Source: Sinomonas humi (GTDB lineage: Bacteria > Actinomycetota > Actinomycetes > Actinomycetales > Micrococcaceae). Taken from it: a DNA stretch of 64,000 nucleotides. Shown here one piece after another: positions 28,305-37,344 of this stretch (within the stretch, counting starts at the first letter, position 1; the number at the start of each line of letters is the position of its first letter). The stretch lies in contig NZ_JTDL01000120.1 of NCBI RefSeq assembly GCF_000802235.1, positions 1 to 64,000 on the forward strand. Direction: 5' to 3'. Under the pieces are notes generated by a model. The model did no database searches. It was given only the letters and a program-made list of their open reading frames with translations, and had not been told where the DNA came from. The translations under genes and the position numbers were made by a program.

Positions 28305-29288
28305 ATGAAGGCCGTGTACATCGCCGAGCCCGGCGGCCCGGAAGCGCTGCAGGTCCGCGAGGTCGAGGACCCCGTGCCCGGACCCGGCGAGGTGCTCATC
28401 GACGTCGTCGCCGCGGGGATCAACCGGGCAGACGTCCAGCAGCGGCGCGGTTTCTACCCTCCGCCCCCGGGCGCCTCCGAAATCCCAGGCCTCGAAGTCT
28501 CGGGCCGCATCTCAGCATTCGGGCCCGACGTCGTCCGCCCATTCTCGGCGGGGGACAGGGTCGTTGCGCTTCTGTCTGGCGGAGGGTACGCGCAGAAGGT
28601 CGCTGTCCCTGCCGAGCAGGTGCTCCGCATCCCCGAGGGCGTGGACCTCGTGACCGCGGCGAGCCTGCCCGAGACCGCAGCGACCGTGTATTCGAACCTC
28701 ATGATGACGGCGCAGCTCCAGCAGGGCGAGCTCGTTCTGATCCACGGAGCCACGGGCGGGATCGGCACGATGGGGGTCCAGATGGCGAAGGCCTTCGGTG
28801 CGCGGGTTGCGGCGACGGCCGGCAGCGAGGAGAAGGTCAGCACGGCGAGGGCCTTCCTCGGCGTCGACGTCGCGATCAACTACCGCGAGCAGGACTTCGT
28901 CGAGGCCGTGCGCGACGCGACGGACGGCCGCGGCGCGGACGTGATCCTCGACGTCGTGGGTGCGAAGTACCTCGAGCGGAATGTCGAGGCGCTCGCCCCG
29001 TACGGCCGCCTCATCGTGATCGGGCTCCAAGGCGGGGCGAAGGCCGAGCTCAACCTGGGTCTTCTCCTCAACAAGCGCGCGGCGATTATCGGCACGGCTC
29101 TGCGGCCGCGGCCTGTGGAGGAGAAGGGCGTCATCATGTCCGCGGTGCGGGAGCACGTTTGGCCGCTCATCGCGGACGGCCGGATCAAGCCCCTCGTAGA
29201 CAAGACCTTCCCGCTCGCCGATGTCCAGAAGGCCCACGAATACTTCGACTCGGGAGAGCATGTGGGCAAGGTCCTCCTGACCATGTAG
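28305..29288 (+). CDS. NAD(P)H-quinone oxidoreductase, zinc-independent MDR family
   Basis: The 327-aa protein belongs to the quinone oxidoreductase/PIG3 branch of medium-chain dehydrogenases. It has AAGINRADVQQRRGFYPPPPG with no zinc cysteines, the nucleotide-binding loop VLIHGATGGIGTMGVQMAK near residue 145 and DVILDVVG. It probably reduces quinones or enones with NADPH. ATG 28305 has GGAGGAAGC directly upstream, so it is preferred over ATG 28281. Confidence 0.9.
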   Translation: MKAVYIAEPGGPEALQVREVEDPVPGPGEVLIDVVAAGINRADVQQRRGFYPPPPGASEIPGLEVSGRISAFGPDVVRPFSAGDRVVALLSGGGYAQKVAVPAEQVLRIPEGVDLVTAASLPETAATVYSNLMMTAQLQQGELVLIHGATGGIGTMGVQMAKAFGARVAATAGSEEKVSTARAFLGVDVAINYREQDFVEAVRDATDGRGADVILDVVGAKYLERNVEALAPYGRLIVIGLQGGAKAELNLGLLLNKRAAIIGTALRPRPVEEKGVIMSAVREHVWPLIADGRIKPLVDKTFPLADVQKAHEYFDSGEHVGKVLLTM

Positions 29289-29374
29289 GCCCGGCATTTC
29301 GACCTGAGTTCGTTCGCTTCGCGCGAAGCCTTCCGGCCCTTGGCCCGTCGGAGCGTCATGAGAGGATGGGCAGC

Positions 29375-30025
29375 ATGAGCGAAGCGCACGGGAGCACGGC
29401 GCCACACGGCGGCCCACACGAGGAGCCTTTTGTGGGAACCACGCTTGACGACGACGGCGCCCAGTCCGATGGCCGTGCCGGCGACGGCGCCGCTCATCAC
29501 AGCGAGCAAGGCGAGCGCCCGAAGCGGACGAGCGTTCAGGAACTCGTCGACGAGCCCGCGAAGGTCATGCGGATCGGGACGATGATCCGGCAGCTCCTCG
29601 AAGAGGTGAAGGGAGCCCCGCTCGACGAGGCCGCCCGGACCCGTCTGGCCGAGATCCATGACCGCTCCATCCACGAACTAGAGGACGGACTCGCTCCCGA
29701 GCTCGTGGACGAGCTCCACCGGATCTCCCTGCCGTTCTCCGACGACGCCGTCCCCTCAGAATCGGAACTCCGCGTCGCGCAGGCCCAGCTCGTGGGGTGG
29801 CTCGAGGGGCTCTTCCACGGCATCCAGACGGCCATCGCTGCGCAACAGGCCGCGCACCAGCTCGCGGCGGCGCAGGTGCAGCTCCGGCAGCTCCCGCCCG
29901 GGACGATGATCGCGCCTGGTGTTGTGATCGGCGAGAATGGCGAGCCCCAGCGTTCCCCCGTGGCCCCTGAACACGAGCGCCCGCGTTCCGACCGCCCGGA
30001 ACACGGTCCGGGCCAATACCTCTGA
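29375..30025 (+). CDS. bpa: Bacterial proteasome activator
   Basis: The 216-aa protein has a disordered acidic N-terminus and then a helical core (KRTSVQELVDEPAKVMRIGTMIRQLLEEVK) of the DUF2587 family. The C-terminus GQYL is the hydrophobic-Tyr-X motif that docks into 20S proteasome pockets in Mycobacterium Bpa. The protein forms a ring that feeds disordered substrates to the proteasome without ATP. AGAGG lies nine bases before ATG 29375; ATG 29366 is possible. No proteasome genes are in this window. Confidence 0.92.
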   Translation: MSEAHGSTAPHGGPHEEPFVGTTLDDDGAQSDGRAGDGAAHHSEQGERPKRTSVQELVDEPAKVMRIGTMIRQLLEEVKGAPLDEAARTRLAEIHDRSIHELEDGLAPELVDELHRISLPFSDDAVPSESELRVAQAQLVGWLEGLFHGIQTAIAAQQAAHQLAAAQVQLRQLPPGTMIAPGVVIGENGEPQRSPVAPEHERPRSDRPEHGPGQYL

Positions 30026-30033
30026 GTTCTTAG

Positions 30034-30474
30034 GTGGGAGTTCTCGGTAACGTTCTGCGGGGGCGGCGGGACGACGCAGAGCTAGGCAAGGGCCTGTGGC
30101 GGCGTGCGCACGACCGCTTCCAGCGCGGGCTCGATCGTTACCACCAGGTGCTCGAAGGGGTCGACGACGACGCCCTCTACGCCGAGCTCGTGGTCATTGC
30201 AGACGCGCTATCGGACCTGCTGCCGCGCGTGCGCACAGTGTGCATGACGTGCCAGCGGCGCGCACCGAGCGACGGATTCGAGGTGCCGGGGGAGCTGGCG
30301 CCCGTCCATCGCGCGCTCTCGAAAGCGGGGAATGCGTTGGCGACGACGGCGGAGGCGGCCGCGATGCTCAGCCTCGCCGTCGGACCCGTGCCCGTCGGCG
30401 CGCTGTCAGTGCAGCGGCGCGCGGCGAGCGTTCTGGAGCAGGTTGAGCTGGCCGAGCGGTACGTTGCCGAGTGA
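30034..30474 (+). CDS. Conserved hypothetical protein downstream of bpa
   Basis: The 146-aa mostly helical protein begins at GTG 30034, eight bases after bpa, so it is probably co-transcribed. A CMTC pair near residue 70 is the only striking local feature. No known motif was recognised. Confidence 0.75.
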   Translation: MGVLGNVLRGRRDDAELGKGLWRRAHDRFQRGLDRYHQVLEGVDDDALYAELVVIADALSDLLPRVRTVCMTCQRRAPSDGFEVPGELAPVHRALSKAGNALATTAEAAAMLSLAVGPVPVGALSVQRRAASVLEQVELAERYVAE

Positions 30475-30541
30475 CTGGCCGTAGGTTGGCGGGGCTGTGC
30501 CTGAGGGGACGCTGCCTGTGGAGCCGCGTAGGCTGGCAATC

Positions 30542-31003
30542 ATGAGCGAGGAGGCCGGCCCGGCTCAGGCCGGTGGTGAGGGGGCCGGCGTCGTCCTCTC
30601 TTGGGCCTCGACGCCGGCGATCAGGAAGACGATGCTCGGCAACCGCTCGCGCGACACCGCACCAGAGCTTCTGGTCCGCCGCGCTGTGCACGCCATGGGG
30701 CTGCGCTACCGCGTAGCGGCGCGCCCCGTTCCGGAGCTCCGCCGCACGGCGGATCTCGTCTTCACACGGGCGCGAGTCGCCGTCTTCATCGACGGCTGCT
30801 ATTGGCACGGCTGCCCCGAGCACTACATCGAGCCCAAGCGCAACGTGGACTACTGGCGGCCCAAAATCGCGCGCAACCGTGAACGGGACCTGGAGACGAC
30901 GGCGGAGCTGGCCCAGCGCGGATGGCGGGTGCTCCGCTTCTGGAGCCACGAGGATCCGCTCGTGGTGGCCGAGGCAATCCGGGACACGGTGACTGGCCGG
31001 TAG
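30542..31003 (+). CDS. vsr: Very short patch repair endonuclease
   Basis: The 153-aa protein shows the Vsr pattern: IRKTMLGNRSRDTAPELLVRRAVH, RTADLVFTRARVAVFIDGCYWHGCPEH (catalytic Asp and the Zn/His-Cys cluster), and RNRERDLETTAELAQRGWRVLRFWSHE. Vsr nicks at T:G mismatches created by deamination of 5-methylcytosine. The usual partner C5-methyltransferase is not adjacent. ATG 30542 is preferred; GTG 30497 is in frame. Confidence 0.93.
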   Translation: MSEEAGPAQAGGEGAGVVLSWASTPAIRKTMLGNRSRDTAPELLVRRAVHAMGLRYRVAARPVPELRRTADLVFTRARVAVFIDGCYWHGCPEHYIEPKRNVDYWRPKIARNRERDLETTAELAQRGWRVLRFWSHEDPLVVAEAIRDTVTGR

Positions 31004-31073
31004 AAGGACCTTCACGGTGGTTAGAGGGCCTTTCGGCGGGTAGTGGGGTGATACCCGATCGAGGAGGGTTTCC

Positions 31074-31685
31074 GTGAACACCAGTCAGATCGTGTGGCTC
31101 ATCGTGGCGATCGTTGTGTTCATCGCCGTGATCGTCGTGGCGCTGACCTTGACTCGCCGCCGCACCGCACGCCAGCAAGATCAGATGAGGGAGCGAGCCC
31201 GTAGCATGCGCGACGAGGCGGCTCAGAACGAGCTGGACCTCCGGGAGCGCGAGGCCCAGGGTCTTGAGGCTCGCGCCCGGGCCGAGAAGGCCCAGGTCGA
31301 GGCGGAACGACTGCGCCGTGAGGCTGAGGAGAAGACGGGCACGGCGCGCGAGGGCCGCGAACGCGTTGAAGAGCAGCGCCGCCGCGCCGACGAGCTCGAC
31401 CCCGACGTCGAGGACCGCCCGGGCAGGAACAATGACTCGCGTGACGAGGGTGTGCGTGACGGCGGCGCTCGTGACGTGACCCGTGGTCGTGATCGCGGAG
31501 CCCACGTGCGCACGGAAGGCGTGGAGGGAGAGGCGGCCGGTTCCCAGGACGGCGATCAGAATCTGCGAGATGCGCAGTACCCAGACACACAGTACCGAGA
31601 TGCCCAGTACCCAGACACACAGTACCGAGACGGGCAGTACAGGAACGCGCGGGATGCGCAAAACCCGAGTGAAGGAAGGTCATGA
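31074..31685 (+). CDS. Membrane-anchored coiled-coil protein with QYR/QYP repeats
   Basis: The 203-aa protein has a single N-terminal membrane segment (IVWLIVAIVVFIAVIVVAL), then about 90 highly charged residues predicted as coiled coil. The tail contains a 10-residue repeat (RDAQYPDTQY) present twice plus a half copy. GTG 31074 has GAGGAGGG upstream. The stop overlaps the next gene (ATGA). Function is unknown; an envelope stress role is inferred from the DUF2795 neighbour. Confidence 0.85.
   Translation: MNTSQIVWLIVAIVVFIAVIVVALTLTRRRTARQQDQMRERARSMRDEAAQNELDLREREAQGLEARARAEKAQVEAERLRREAEEKTGTAREGRERVEEQRRRADELDPDVEDRPGRNNDSRDEGVRDGGARDVTRGRDRGAHVRTEGVEGEAAGSQDGDQNLRDAQYPDTQYRDAQYPDTQYRDGQYRNARDAQNPSEGRS
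31566..31640 (+). repeat. In-frame 30-bp tandem repeat, 2.5 copies
   Basis: Units start at 31566, 31596 and 31626 and encode the RDAQYPDTQY repeat. The length is a multiple of three, so copy-number change would keep the frame. Confidence 0.9.
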
Positions 31686-31975
31686 CCGACACTGTCAACC
31701 CGATCCAGATCCAGAAGTTCCTCCAAGGCGTGGACTACCCCGCTGACAAGCAGGCCCTCGTCTCCGCGGCAAAGGACAACGGGGCAGACAGCAACGTGGT
31801 CCGCGCCGTCGAGGGTATCCCCGACCGCACGTACGAGAAGCCGACCGAGGTGAGCGAGGCGATCGTGGAGGCCGGGCGCCATCCCGAGGGCGGCAGCATG
31901 GGCCACGGCGGGGCGCCCGGCGGCGACTCCGATGACGACGCCGAGCGCGGGGACGAGCGCTTCGACGCCGGGTAA
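31682..31975 (+). CDS. DUF2795 domain protein
   Basis: This 97-aa protein has the DUF2795 pattern IQKFLQGVDYPADKQALVSAAKDNGAD and a second helical piece VVRAVEGIPDRTYEKPTEVSEAI, then an acidic Gly-rich tail. Such proteins are common in actinobacteria and of unknown role. It overlaps the upstream stop by four bases. Confidence 0.9.
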   Translation: MTDTVNPIQIQKFLQGVDYPADKQALVSAAKDNGADSNVVRAVEGIPDRTYEKPTEVSEAIVEAGRHPEGGSMGHGGAPGGDSDDDAERGDERFDAG

Positions 31976-32027
31976 GCCACGGATCACCTCGTTCACGAGG
32001 ATCGTCCAAATTCACGAGGATCCATCC

Positions 32028-32070
32028 AAAAGTCACGTCCCGCGGGTTGAACCCGCGGGACGTGACTTTT
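32028..32070. terminator. Perfect 21-bp palindrome in a convergent gap
   Basis: Arms 32028-32048 and 32050-32070 are exact reverse complements around one G, with the central GTCACGTCCCGCGGGTT core of the dispersed repeat. The right arm ends in TTTT. It separates the plus-strand DUF2795 gene from the minus-strand operon and could terminate both. A further repeat core (CCGTCGGGAGGTGACC) follows at about 32086. Confidence 0.75.
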
Positions 32071-32131
32071 GAACGAACGAGAACCGTCGGGAGGTGACCA
32101 TCAGACGGTGGGGGGCGGTGGGGCTCAGGGG

Positions 32132-33241
32132 TCAGGCGACCCGGTATTGCTCGGCATCCGCAGTGCGGAGTTCGAGGCCGTTGCCGGGTCGTTCGGCGTC
32201 CGGGGTGATGGTGCCGCCTTGGGGGTCGAGGGTCCCCTCGAAGAGCATCCCCTCGAGCCGGACGTGGTCGTGGAACCACTCGAGGTGCCGCAGGCGTGGA
32301 GCGGCGGCGGCAGGCGCGGCCGTGATCGCCGGTGCGCAGTGCCCCGAGAAGTCGATGCCGTGGGCGTCGGCGACGGCGGCCGCGCGCAGCCAGCCCGTGA
32401 TGCCGCCGCAGCGGGTCACGTCGGCTTGCAGGCAGTCGACGGCGCCGGTAGCGCACATGCGTTCGACGTCGGCGGGCCTCGTGAGGTACTCCCCGGCGGC
32501 GACGTCCGCGGCGACCGATTGACGCACAAACCGGAGCCCCTCGAGGTCCTCGCTCGAGACCGGCTCCTCGAACCACGTGAAATCCGCGTCGCGCGCGGCC
32601 TGGGCGACACGGACGGCCTGTTTCGCCGAATAGGCGCCGTTCGCGTCAACGAACAGCTCGGCGTCAGGCCCCACCGCCTCGCGCGAGATGAGCATCCGTT
32701 CGATGTCCCGGGACTCGTCAGTTCCGCGGTCCTGGCCGATCTTGATCTTTGCGCGGGGGATGTTCTGCCCCAGGACCCACCCCGTGAGCTGCTCGGTGAG
32801 CCGCTCGTAGGAATAGGTCGTGAAACCGCCGCTCCCGTACACGGGAACCTCCGACCGGGCGGCCCCGAGGAACTGGTACAGCGGCAGGCCCGCGAGCCGT
32901 GCCGCGAGGTCCCACAGGGCGCAGTCGACGGCGGACGCCGCGTAGGAGGCCGCGCCCGACTGGCCGGCGTTGCGGAGCGCGCGGGCCATCGCCTCGGCGC
33001 TCGCCCTGACCATGAAGGCGTCGGTCCCCTTGACGGCGGGCTCCAACATGTCGGAGACGAGGCCCACGAGCGCCTTCGGCCCATAGGTGTAGCCGATTCC
33101 CGTCTCGCCGGCCGCCTCTGCGTGGACGACGACGATCGTGGTCGAGTCCCACGCGAACGTGCCGTCGCCTTCGGGCCCGTCGGTCGGCACTGTGTACGCC
33201 GCGGCGCGGATCGCCGTGACGGGAGACGTTTCGCCGCTCAC
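32132..33241 (-). CDS. Enolase-superfamily enzyme, mandelate racemase/muconate lactonising type
   Basis: The 369-aa protein carries the MR/MLE barrel residues in order: KIKIG (KxK, near 163), VDANGAY (first metal Asp), FEEPVSSED (Glu), GEYLTR (Glu), QADVTRCGG and the His in SGHCAPA. The family abstracts a proton next to a carboxylate; sugar-acid dehydration is the common role. GTG 33241 overlaps the upstream stop (GTGA), making it the last gene of a six-gene operon. The specific sugar acid is unknown. Confidence 0.88.
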   Translation of the reverse strand: MSGETSPVTAIRAAAYTVPTDGPEGDGTFAWDSTTIVVVHAEAAGETGIGYTYGPKALVGLVSDMLEPAVKGTDAFMVRASAEAMARALRNAGQSGAASYAASAVDCALWDLAARLAGLPLYQFLGAARSEVPVYGSGGFTTYSYERLTEQLTGWVLGQNIPRAKIKIGQDRGTDESRDIERMLISREAVGPDAELFVDANGAYSAKQAVRVAQAARDADFTWFEEPVSSEDLEGLRFVRQSVAADVAAGEYLTRPADVERMCATGAVDCLQADVTRCGGITGWLRAAAVADAHGIDFSGHCAPAITAAPAAAAPRLRHLEWFHDHVRLEGMLFEGTLDPQGGTITPDAERPGNGLELRTADAEQYRVA

Positions 33242-35028
33242 TTCCGATGCCCCGGCAGGATCTCCTGGGCCTTCGTCTTGAGGCCTTCCTTGATGTAGCC
33301 CCATCGATGGGGATCGCCGTGGACGACGCTCTTGGCAGCGTTGAGCGCCTGTTCGAACGTCGCATGCGGCGGGATGGGCGGGACGTTCGGGTCCGTGCGG
33401 ACGTCGAGGACTGTGGGCCGCGACGCGGTGAGCGCCTCGTCCCACGCCGAGCCGAGGGCATCCGGGTTGTCGACCGAGATCCCGCCTAGGCCGAGCCCCG
33501 CGGCGAAGCCCGCGTAGTCCACGCTGGGAATCGCCTGCGTCATCGGGACCGTCGGCGAGCCGCTGAAGGCCCGGAGCTCCCACGTCACCTGGTTCAGATC
33601 GTCGTTGTGGAGCACGACGACGACGAGCCGGGGGTCCTCCCACTCCTCCCAGTAGCGGGCGATGGTGATGAGCTCGGCCATGCCGTTCATCTGCATCGCG
33701 CCGTCGCCCTCGAAGGCGATGACGGGCCGGTCGGGATTCCCGAACTTGGCGCCGATCGCGTAGGGGACGCCGGGCCCCATCGTCGCGAGGTTGCCGGAAA
33801 GGCTTCCCCGGACGCCGGAGGGGAACCGGAGCTGCCGCGCGTACCAGTTGGCGGCGCTTCCCGAATCGGCGGCGATGATGGCGCTCGCAGGCAGCCTCTC
33901 GGAGCACTCGGAGAACACGCGGAGCGGATTGATCGGCTCGGCCTCGACGAGGGCCTCGTCGTGCATGGTCTCCCACCACCTCGAGACCTTGTCCTCGAGG
34001 TCGTCGCGCCAGCCGCGGTCCTCCTTGCGGACGAGGAGCGGGATGAGCGCTCGGAGCGCAGCGCCGGCGTCGGAGACGAGGTTGACCTCGTAGGGGTACC
34101 GGAGGCCGATCATCGTGGGGTCGACGTCGATCTGCACCCCGCGGGCCTGCCCCGGCTCGGGGAAGTAGTTTGCGTAGGGGAAGCTCGAGCCGACCGTCAG
34201 GAGCGTGTCGCAGTCCCGCATCATCTCGTAGCTCGGCCGCGTGCCGAGGAGCCCGATCGAGCCTGTGACGTAAGGCAGCGTGTCGGGCAGCGCGTCCTTG
34301 CCGAGAAGTGCCTTCGCGACACCCGCTCCGAGGAGTTCCGCGACCTGCTGGACCTCGGCCGCCGCGTGCCGGGCGCCCTGCCCGATGAGCATCGCGACCT
34401 TCTTGCCCTCATTGAGCACCTCCGCGGCCCTGCGCACCGCTGCCATGTCCGGCTGGATGTCAGGCCACTCGATGCCGAGGCTCGAGGGGACCATCTTCAT
34501 GGAGTGGCTCGGCGCCGAGTATTCGAGCTCCTGGACGTCCGCAGGGATGATGACGGCGGTCGGCGCGCGCCGGGCGCACGCGACCCGGATCGCGCGGTCG
34601 ATCACGTTCGGGAGCTGCTCGGGCACGCTGACGAGCTGGACGTAGTCCGAGGCGACATCCTTGAACAGGTTCGGGAGGTCGATCTCCTGCTGGAAGGATC
34701 CGCCCATCGAGGTCCTCGCGGCCTGCCCGACGATCGCGACAACCGGCACGTGATCGAGCTTCGCGTCGTAGAGGCCGTTGAGGAGGTGGACGGCTCCCGG
34801 GCCCGACGTGGCCATGCAGACGCCGACCCGGCCCGTGAATTTCGCATAGCCGACGGCCTCGAACGCAGCCATCTCCTCGTGCCGGGCCTGGACCAGCCGG
34901 GGCCCTTCGCCCTTGCCGAGCGCGGTCACGATTCCGTTGATGCCGTCGCCGGGATAGCCGAACACCGTCTCGATGTCCCATGCTCTCAGACGCTCGAGCA
35001 GAAATTCGGCGACCTTCTGTGCAGCCAT
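33238..35028 (-). CDS. TPP-dependent enzyme, pyruvate oxidase-like
   Basis: The 596-aa paralogue of the PoxB gene at 6780 has GYPGDGINGIVTAL, catalytic Glu51 in RHEEMAAF and the TPP motif EGDGAMQMNGMAEL near 437, followed by LHNDDLNQVTWE. The C-terminal membrane-binding segment of PoxB is not evident. It starts one base after the GMC oxidoreductase stop and overlaps the enolase-superfamily gene, so it belongs to the same oxidative operon; decarboxylation of a keto-acid product of that pathway is a reasonable inference. Confidence 0.85.
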   Translation of the reverse strand: MAAQKVAEFLLERLRAWDIETVFGYPGDGINGIVTALGKGEGPRLVQARHEEMAAFEAVGYAKFTGRVGVCMATSGPGAVHLLNGLYDAKLDHVPVVAIVGQAARTSMGGSFQQEIDLPNLFKDVASDYVQLVSVPEQLPNVIDRAIRVACARRAPTAVIIPADVQELEYSAPSHSMKMVPSSLGIEWPDIQPDMAAVRRAAEVLNEGKKVAMLIGQGARHAAAEVQQVAELLGAGVAKALLGKDALPDTLPYVTGSIGLLGTRPSYEMMRDCDTLLTVGSSFPYANYFPEPGQARGVQIDVDPTMIGLRYPYEVNLVSDAGAALRALIPLLVRKEDRGWRDDLEDKVSRWWETMHDEALVEAEPINPLRVFSECSERLPASAIIAADSGSAANWYARQLRFPSGVRGSLSGNLATMGPGVPYAIGAKFGNPDRPVIAFEGDGAMQMNGMAELITIARYWEEWEDPRLVVVVLHNDDLNQVTWELRAFSGSPTVPMTQAIPSVDYAGFAAGLGLGGISVDNPDALGSAWDEALTASRPTVLDVRTDPNVPPIPPHATFEQALNAAKSVVHGDPHRWGYIKEGLKTKAQEILPGHRK

Positions 35029-35029
35029 A

Positions 35030-36730
35030 TCAGCTCTCTTTCTGGAGTGTGAACGCTTCGGTCGGCCGGCGAACACCCTGACGGGCGCCCGCTGCGAGCC
35101 GTGCCGCCGTCCTCGCGGCGAGGGCCATGATCGTCAAGGCGGGGTTGGCGCTACCCTGGGTGGGGAAGACGCTTCCGTCCGTGATGAAGAGGTTCGGAAC
35201 GGCGAACGTACGGCAGTCGGCGTCGACCACGCCGTGCTCCTCATCCGCCGCCATCCGGGCGCCGCCCACGAGGTGGGCATAGCGCTGGATGGTCATCACC
35301 TCGCTCGCGCCCGCCGCGTGGAGGATCTGCTCCATCGTCTCTTGGGCGGCCTTCATGAGGCGCTTGTCGTTGCCGCCGCGGCTGTACGTGACGTGCGCGA
35401 CGGGCATCCCGCGCCGGTCCTTCTCCGAATCCAGCGTGACCCGATTCTCCGGAAGCGGCAGGAACTCGCACAGCGCGCCGAGGCACGCCCAGTGAACGAA
35501 GTCGCTCATGCGGCGGCGCAGATCCCTGCCCCAATGGCCCTGTGCAGCGATGTGCTCGGCCCATGTGATCGGCAACGGCGAGACCGTCTGGATCGAGAAG
35601 CCGCGCTTGTACGGCTTGGACGGATCCGTCTCGTAGAACTGCTCGGTGCTGACCTCGGGCGGCGGCGCCTTGTACATGCGCACCTCGTCCTCGAACCTTC
35701 CGCCGGTCTGCGGGGCTCCCTGGACCATGAGGTAGCGGCCCACGAAGTCGAAGTCGTTGCACAGCCCGTTCGGGAAGCGCTGCGACGAGGAGTTCAGCAG
35801 GAGCCGCGGCGTCTCGATCGAGTAGGCCGCGACCGCGACGTTCCGGGCGCGCTGGAAGCGCTCGACGCCGCCATGGACGAAATGCACGCCCGTCGCCAAG
35901 CCGGTGCGCTCGTCGACCTCAATGCGGGTCGCGGTCGAGTTGGCGCGGATCTCCGCCCCGTGCACGATTGCGTCGGGGACGTGGGTGATGAGCGGGGAGG
36001 CCTTCGCATCCACCTTGCAGCCTTGGAGGCAGAACCCTCGGTAGATGCAGTGCCGCCGGTGGCCGAAACGGCCGTTCGCGATAGCGACAGGGCCGACTCG
36101 GGCCTCGATCCCACAGTTCTCCGCGCCGCGCAGGAACACTTCGCCGTTCCCGCCGACGGGGTGCGGGCTGTGCGGATAGCTGTGGGGCTCGCCCCACGGC
36201 CAATCCTGGCCCGCGACCGGGAGCTCCTCTTCCATGTCCTCGTAGTAAGGACGGAGATCCTCGTAGTCCAAGGGCCAGTCGGCGCCCACGCCGTCGAGCG
36301 TGTCGGTGTGGAAGTCGCTCGGGTGCAAACGCGGCGCGTAGCCGGCGAAGTGCACCATCGATCCGCCCACGCCCCGGCCCGAGTTGTTGGAACCGAGAGG
36401 AACGGGGTCCTCGCCGTCGATCACTCGGGGCTCGGTCCAGTAGAGGTGGTGCGACCCGGCCTCGTCGCTCACCCAGTCGCGCTCCGGTTCCCAGAACGGC
36501 CCTGCCTCGAGGACGACGACGGACCACCCTTCACGCGCGAGCCGCTGCGCGACGGTGGACCCGCCTGCCCCGCAGCCGACGATCACGAGGTCCACCTCGT
36601 CGTCGTCCTCGTAGCGCCGCATGCGCTCGGTGACATCCGGGCTCGAGACGGGAAGCAGCCACGCGGACTCGTTGCGCGCCTTGATGCTCGCGAGCGTCCG
36701 GGCGGTCGTGAGCGGGTTCGGGCCCCTCAT
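35030..36730 (-). CDS. GMC-family oxidoreductase (gluconate/sugar dehydrogenase large subunit-like)
   Basis: The 566-aa flavoprotein has the FAD motif VIVGCGAGGSTVAQRLA (from 49), SGRGVGGSMVHFAGY, an internal Cys-rich CIYRGFCLQGCKVDAK, and the C-terminal GMC block DGSVFPTQGSANPALTIMALAARTA. With a subunit-3-like partner upstream it resembles the gluconate 2-dehydrogenase family, which oxidises sugars or sugar acids and passes electrons to a membrane acceptor. Its ATG overlaps the stop of the small subunit. Confidence 0.9.
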   Translation of the reverse strand: MRGPNPLTTARTLASIKARNESAWLLPVSSPDVTERMRRYEDDDEVDLVIVGCGAGGSTVAQRLAREGWSVVVLEAGPFWEPERDWVSDEAGSHHLYWTEPRVIDGEDPVPLGSNNSGRGVGGSMVHFAGYAPRLHPSDFHTDTLDGVGADWPLDYEDLRPYYEDMEEELPVAGQDWPWGEPHSYPHSPHPVGGNGEVFLRGAENCGIEARVGPVAIANGRFGHRRHCIYRGFCLQGCKVDAKASPLITHVPDAIVHGAEIRANSTATRIEVDERTGLATGVHFVHGGVERFQRARNVAVAAYSIETPRLLLNSSSQRFPNGLCNDFDFVGRYLMVQGAPQTGGRFEDEVRMYKAPPPEVSTEQFYETDPSKPYKRGFSIQTVSPLPITWAEHIAAQGHWGRDLRRRMSDFVHWACLGALCEFLPLPENRVTLDSEKDRRGMPVAHVTYSRGGNDKRLMKAAQETMEQILHAAGASEVMTIQRYAHLVGGARMAADEEHGVVDADCRTFAVPNLFITDGSVFPTQGSANPALTIMALAARTAARLAAGARQGVRRPTEAFTLQKES

Positions 36731-37344
36731 GCCTGCTCACCGGGATGTGCATCCCGAACCTCGAAGTGCTCGCGTCGGCCGACCCCAAGGTTCGAATAGC
36801 CGCGGGGGTAAGCCGGCCCCGGGAAGCCGATCTCGTCCCACGCCCAGGGATGCGCGTAGAAAGCGGTGCACGCGTAGCGAAGCCAGAGGTTCCACACGTG
36901 GCCGGCCGGCATTCCGTGCCATTGGCCCTCGGTCCGATGGACCGCCTCGAGCACGGCTTCCTGCTGGGCCGCCGTCGCGTCCGCGAACCCGACTCCGTAG
37001 CGCTCGCGCGCGTCCTCGTCGATGAAGCGGACAGAACGGCGCCACACCTCCCCGTCCTCGGGCAGGTCCGCGTAACGCCAGCCGTCCGTCTCTCCGGCAG
37101 CGAGCCGGGCGTCGACGACGTTGACGAGCGGCACACGCGGCTCGCCTTCTTGACCTACGAGCTGATCGAGCATCGCCGCCGCGATCCCTTCCTCCTCGGC
37201 GTTGAAGAAGCACACGTCCGGCGGCCGCCCCACACGGGAAAGGATGAGCGAGGATGTCGCCTCGTCCCAGTGGTCCCTCAGCTCAAGCGTGCGCAGACCC
37301 GGAAAGCGGCCGCCGCCGTCGTCCTCTGGTAGTGGGAGGGTCAC
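36727..37344 (-). CDS. Gluconate 2-dehydrogenase subunit 3-like protein
   Basis: The 205-aa protein has the pattern of PF13618 (VRFIDEDARERYGVGFADATAAQQ, AFYAHPWAWDEIGFPGPAYPRGY) that accompanies GMC dehydrogenases as the small subunit. No Tat signal is present, unlike many relatives. GTG 37344 has GAGGAGGG upstream. It overlaps genes at both ends, strong evidence of an operon and probable complex with the GMC protein. Confidence 0.88.
   Translation of the reverse strand: MTLPLPEDDGGGRFPGLRTLELRDHWDEATSSLILSRVGRPPDVCFFNAEEEGIAAAMLDQLVGQEGEPRVPLVNVVDARLAAGETDGWRYADLPEDGEVWRRSVRFIDEDARERYGVGFADATAAQQEAVLEAVHRTEGQWHGMPAGHVWNLWLRYACTAFYAHPWAWDEIGFPGPAYPRGYSNLGVGRREHFEVRDAHPGEQA

Noticed and set aside
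33238-35028. Acetolactate synthase
   Set aside because: The N-terminal GYPGDGINGI and overall resemblance to the PoxB paralogue at 6780 favour pyruvate oxidase type, and no small regulatory subunit is adjacent.
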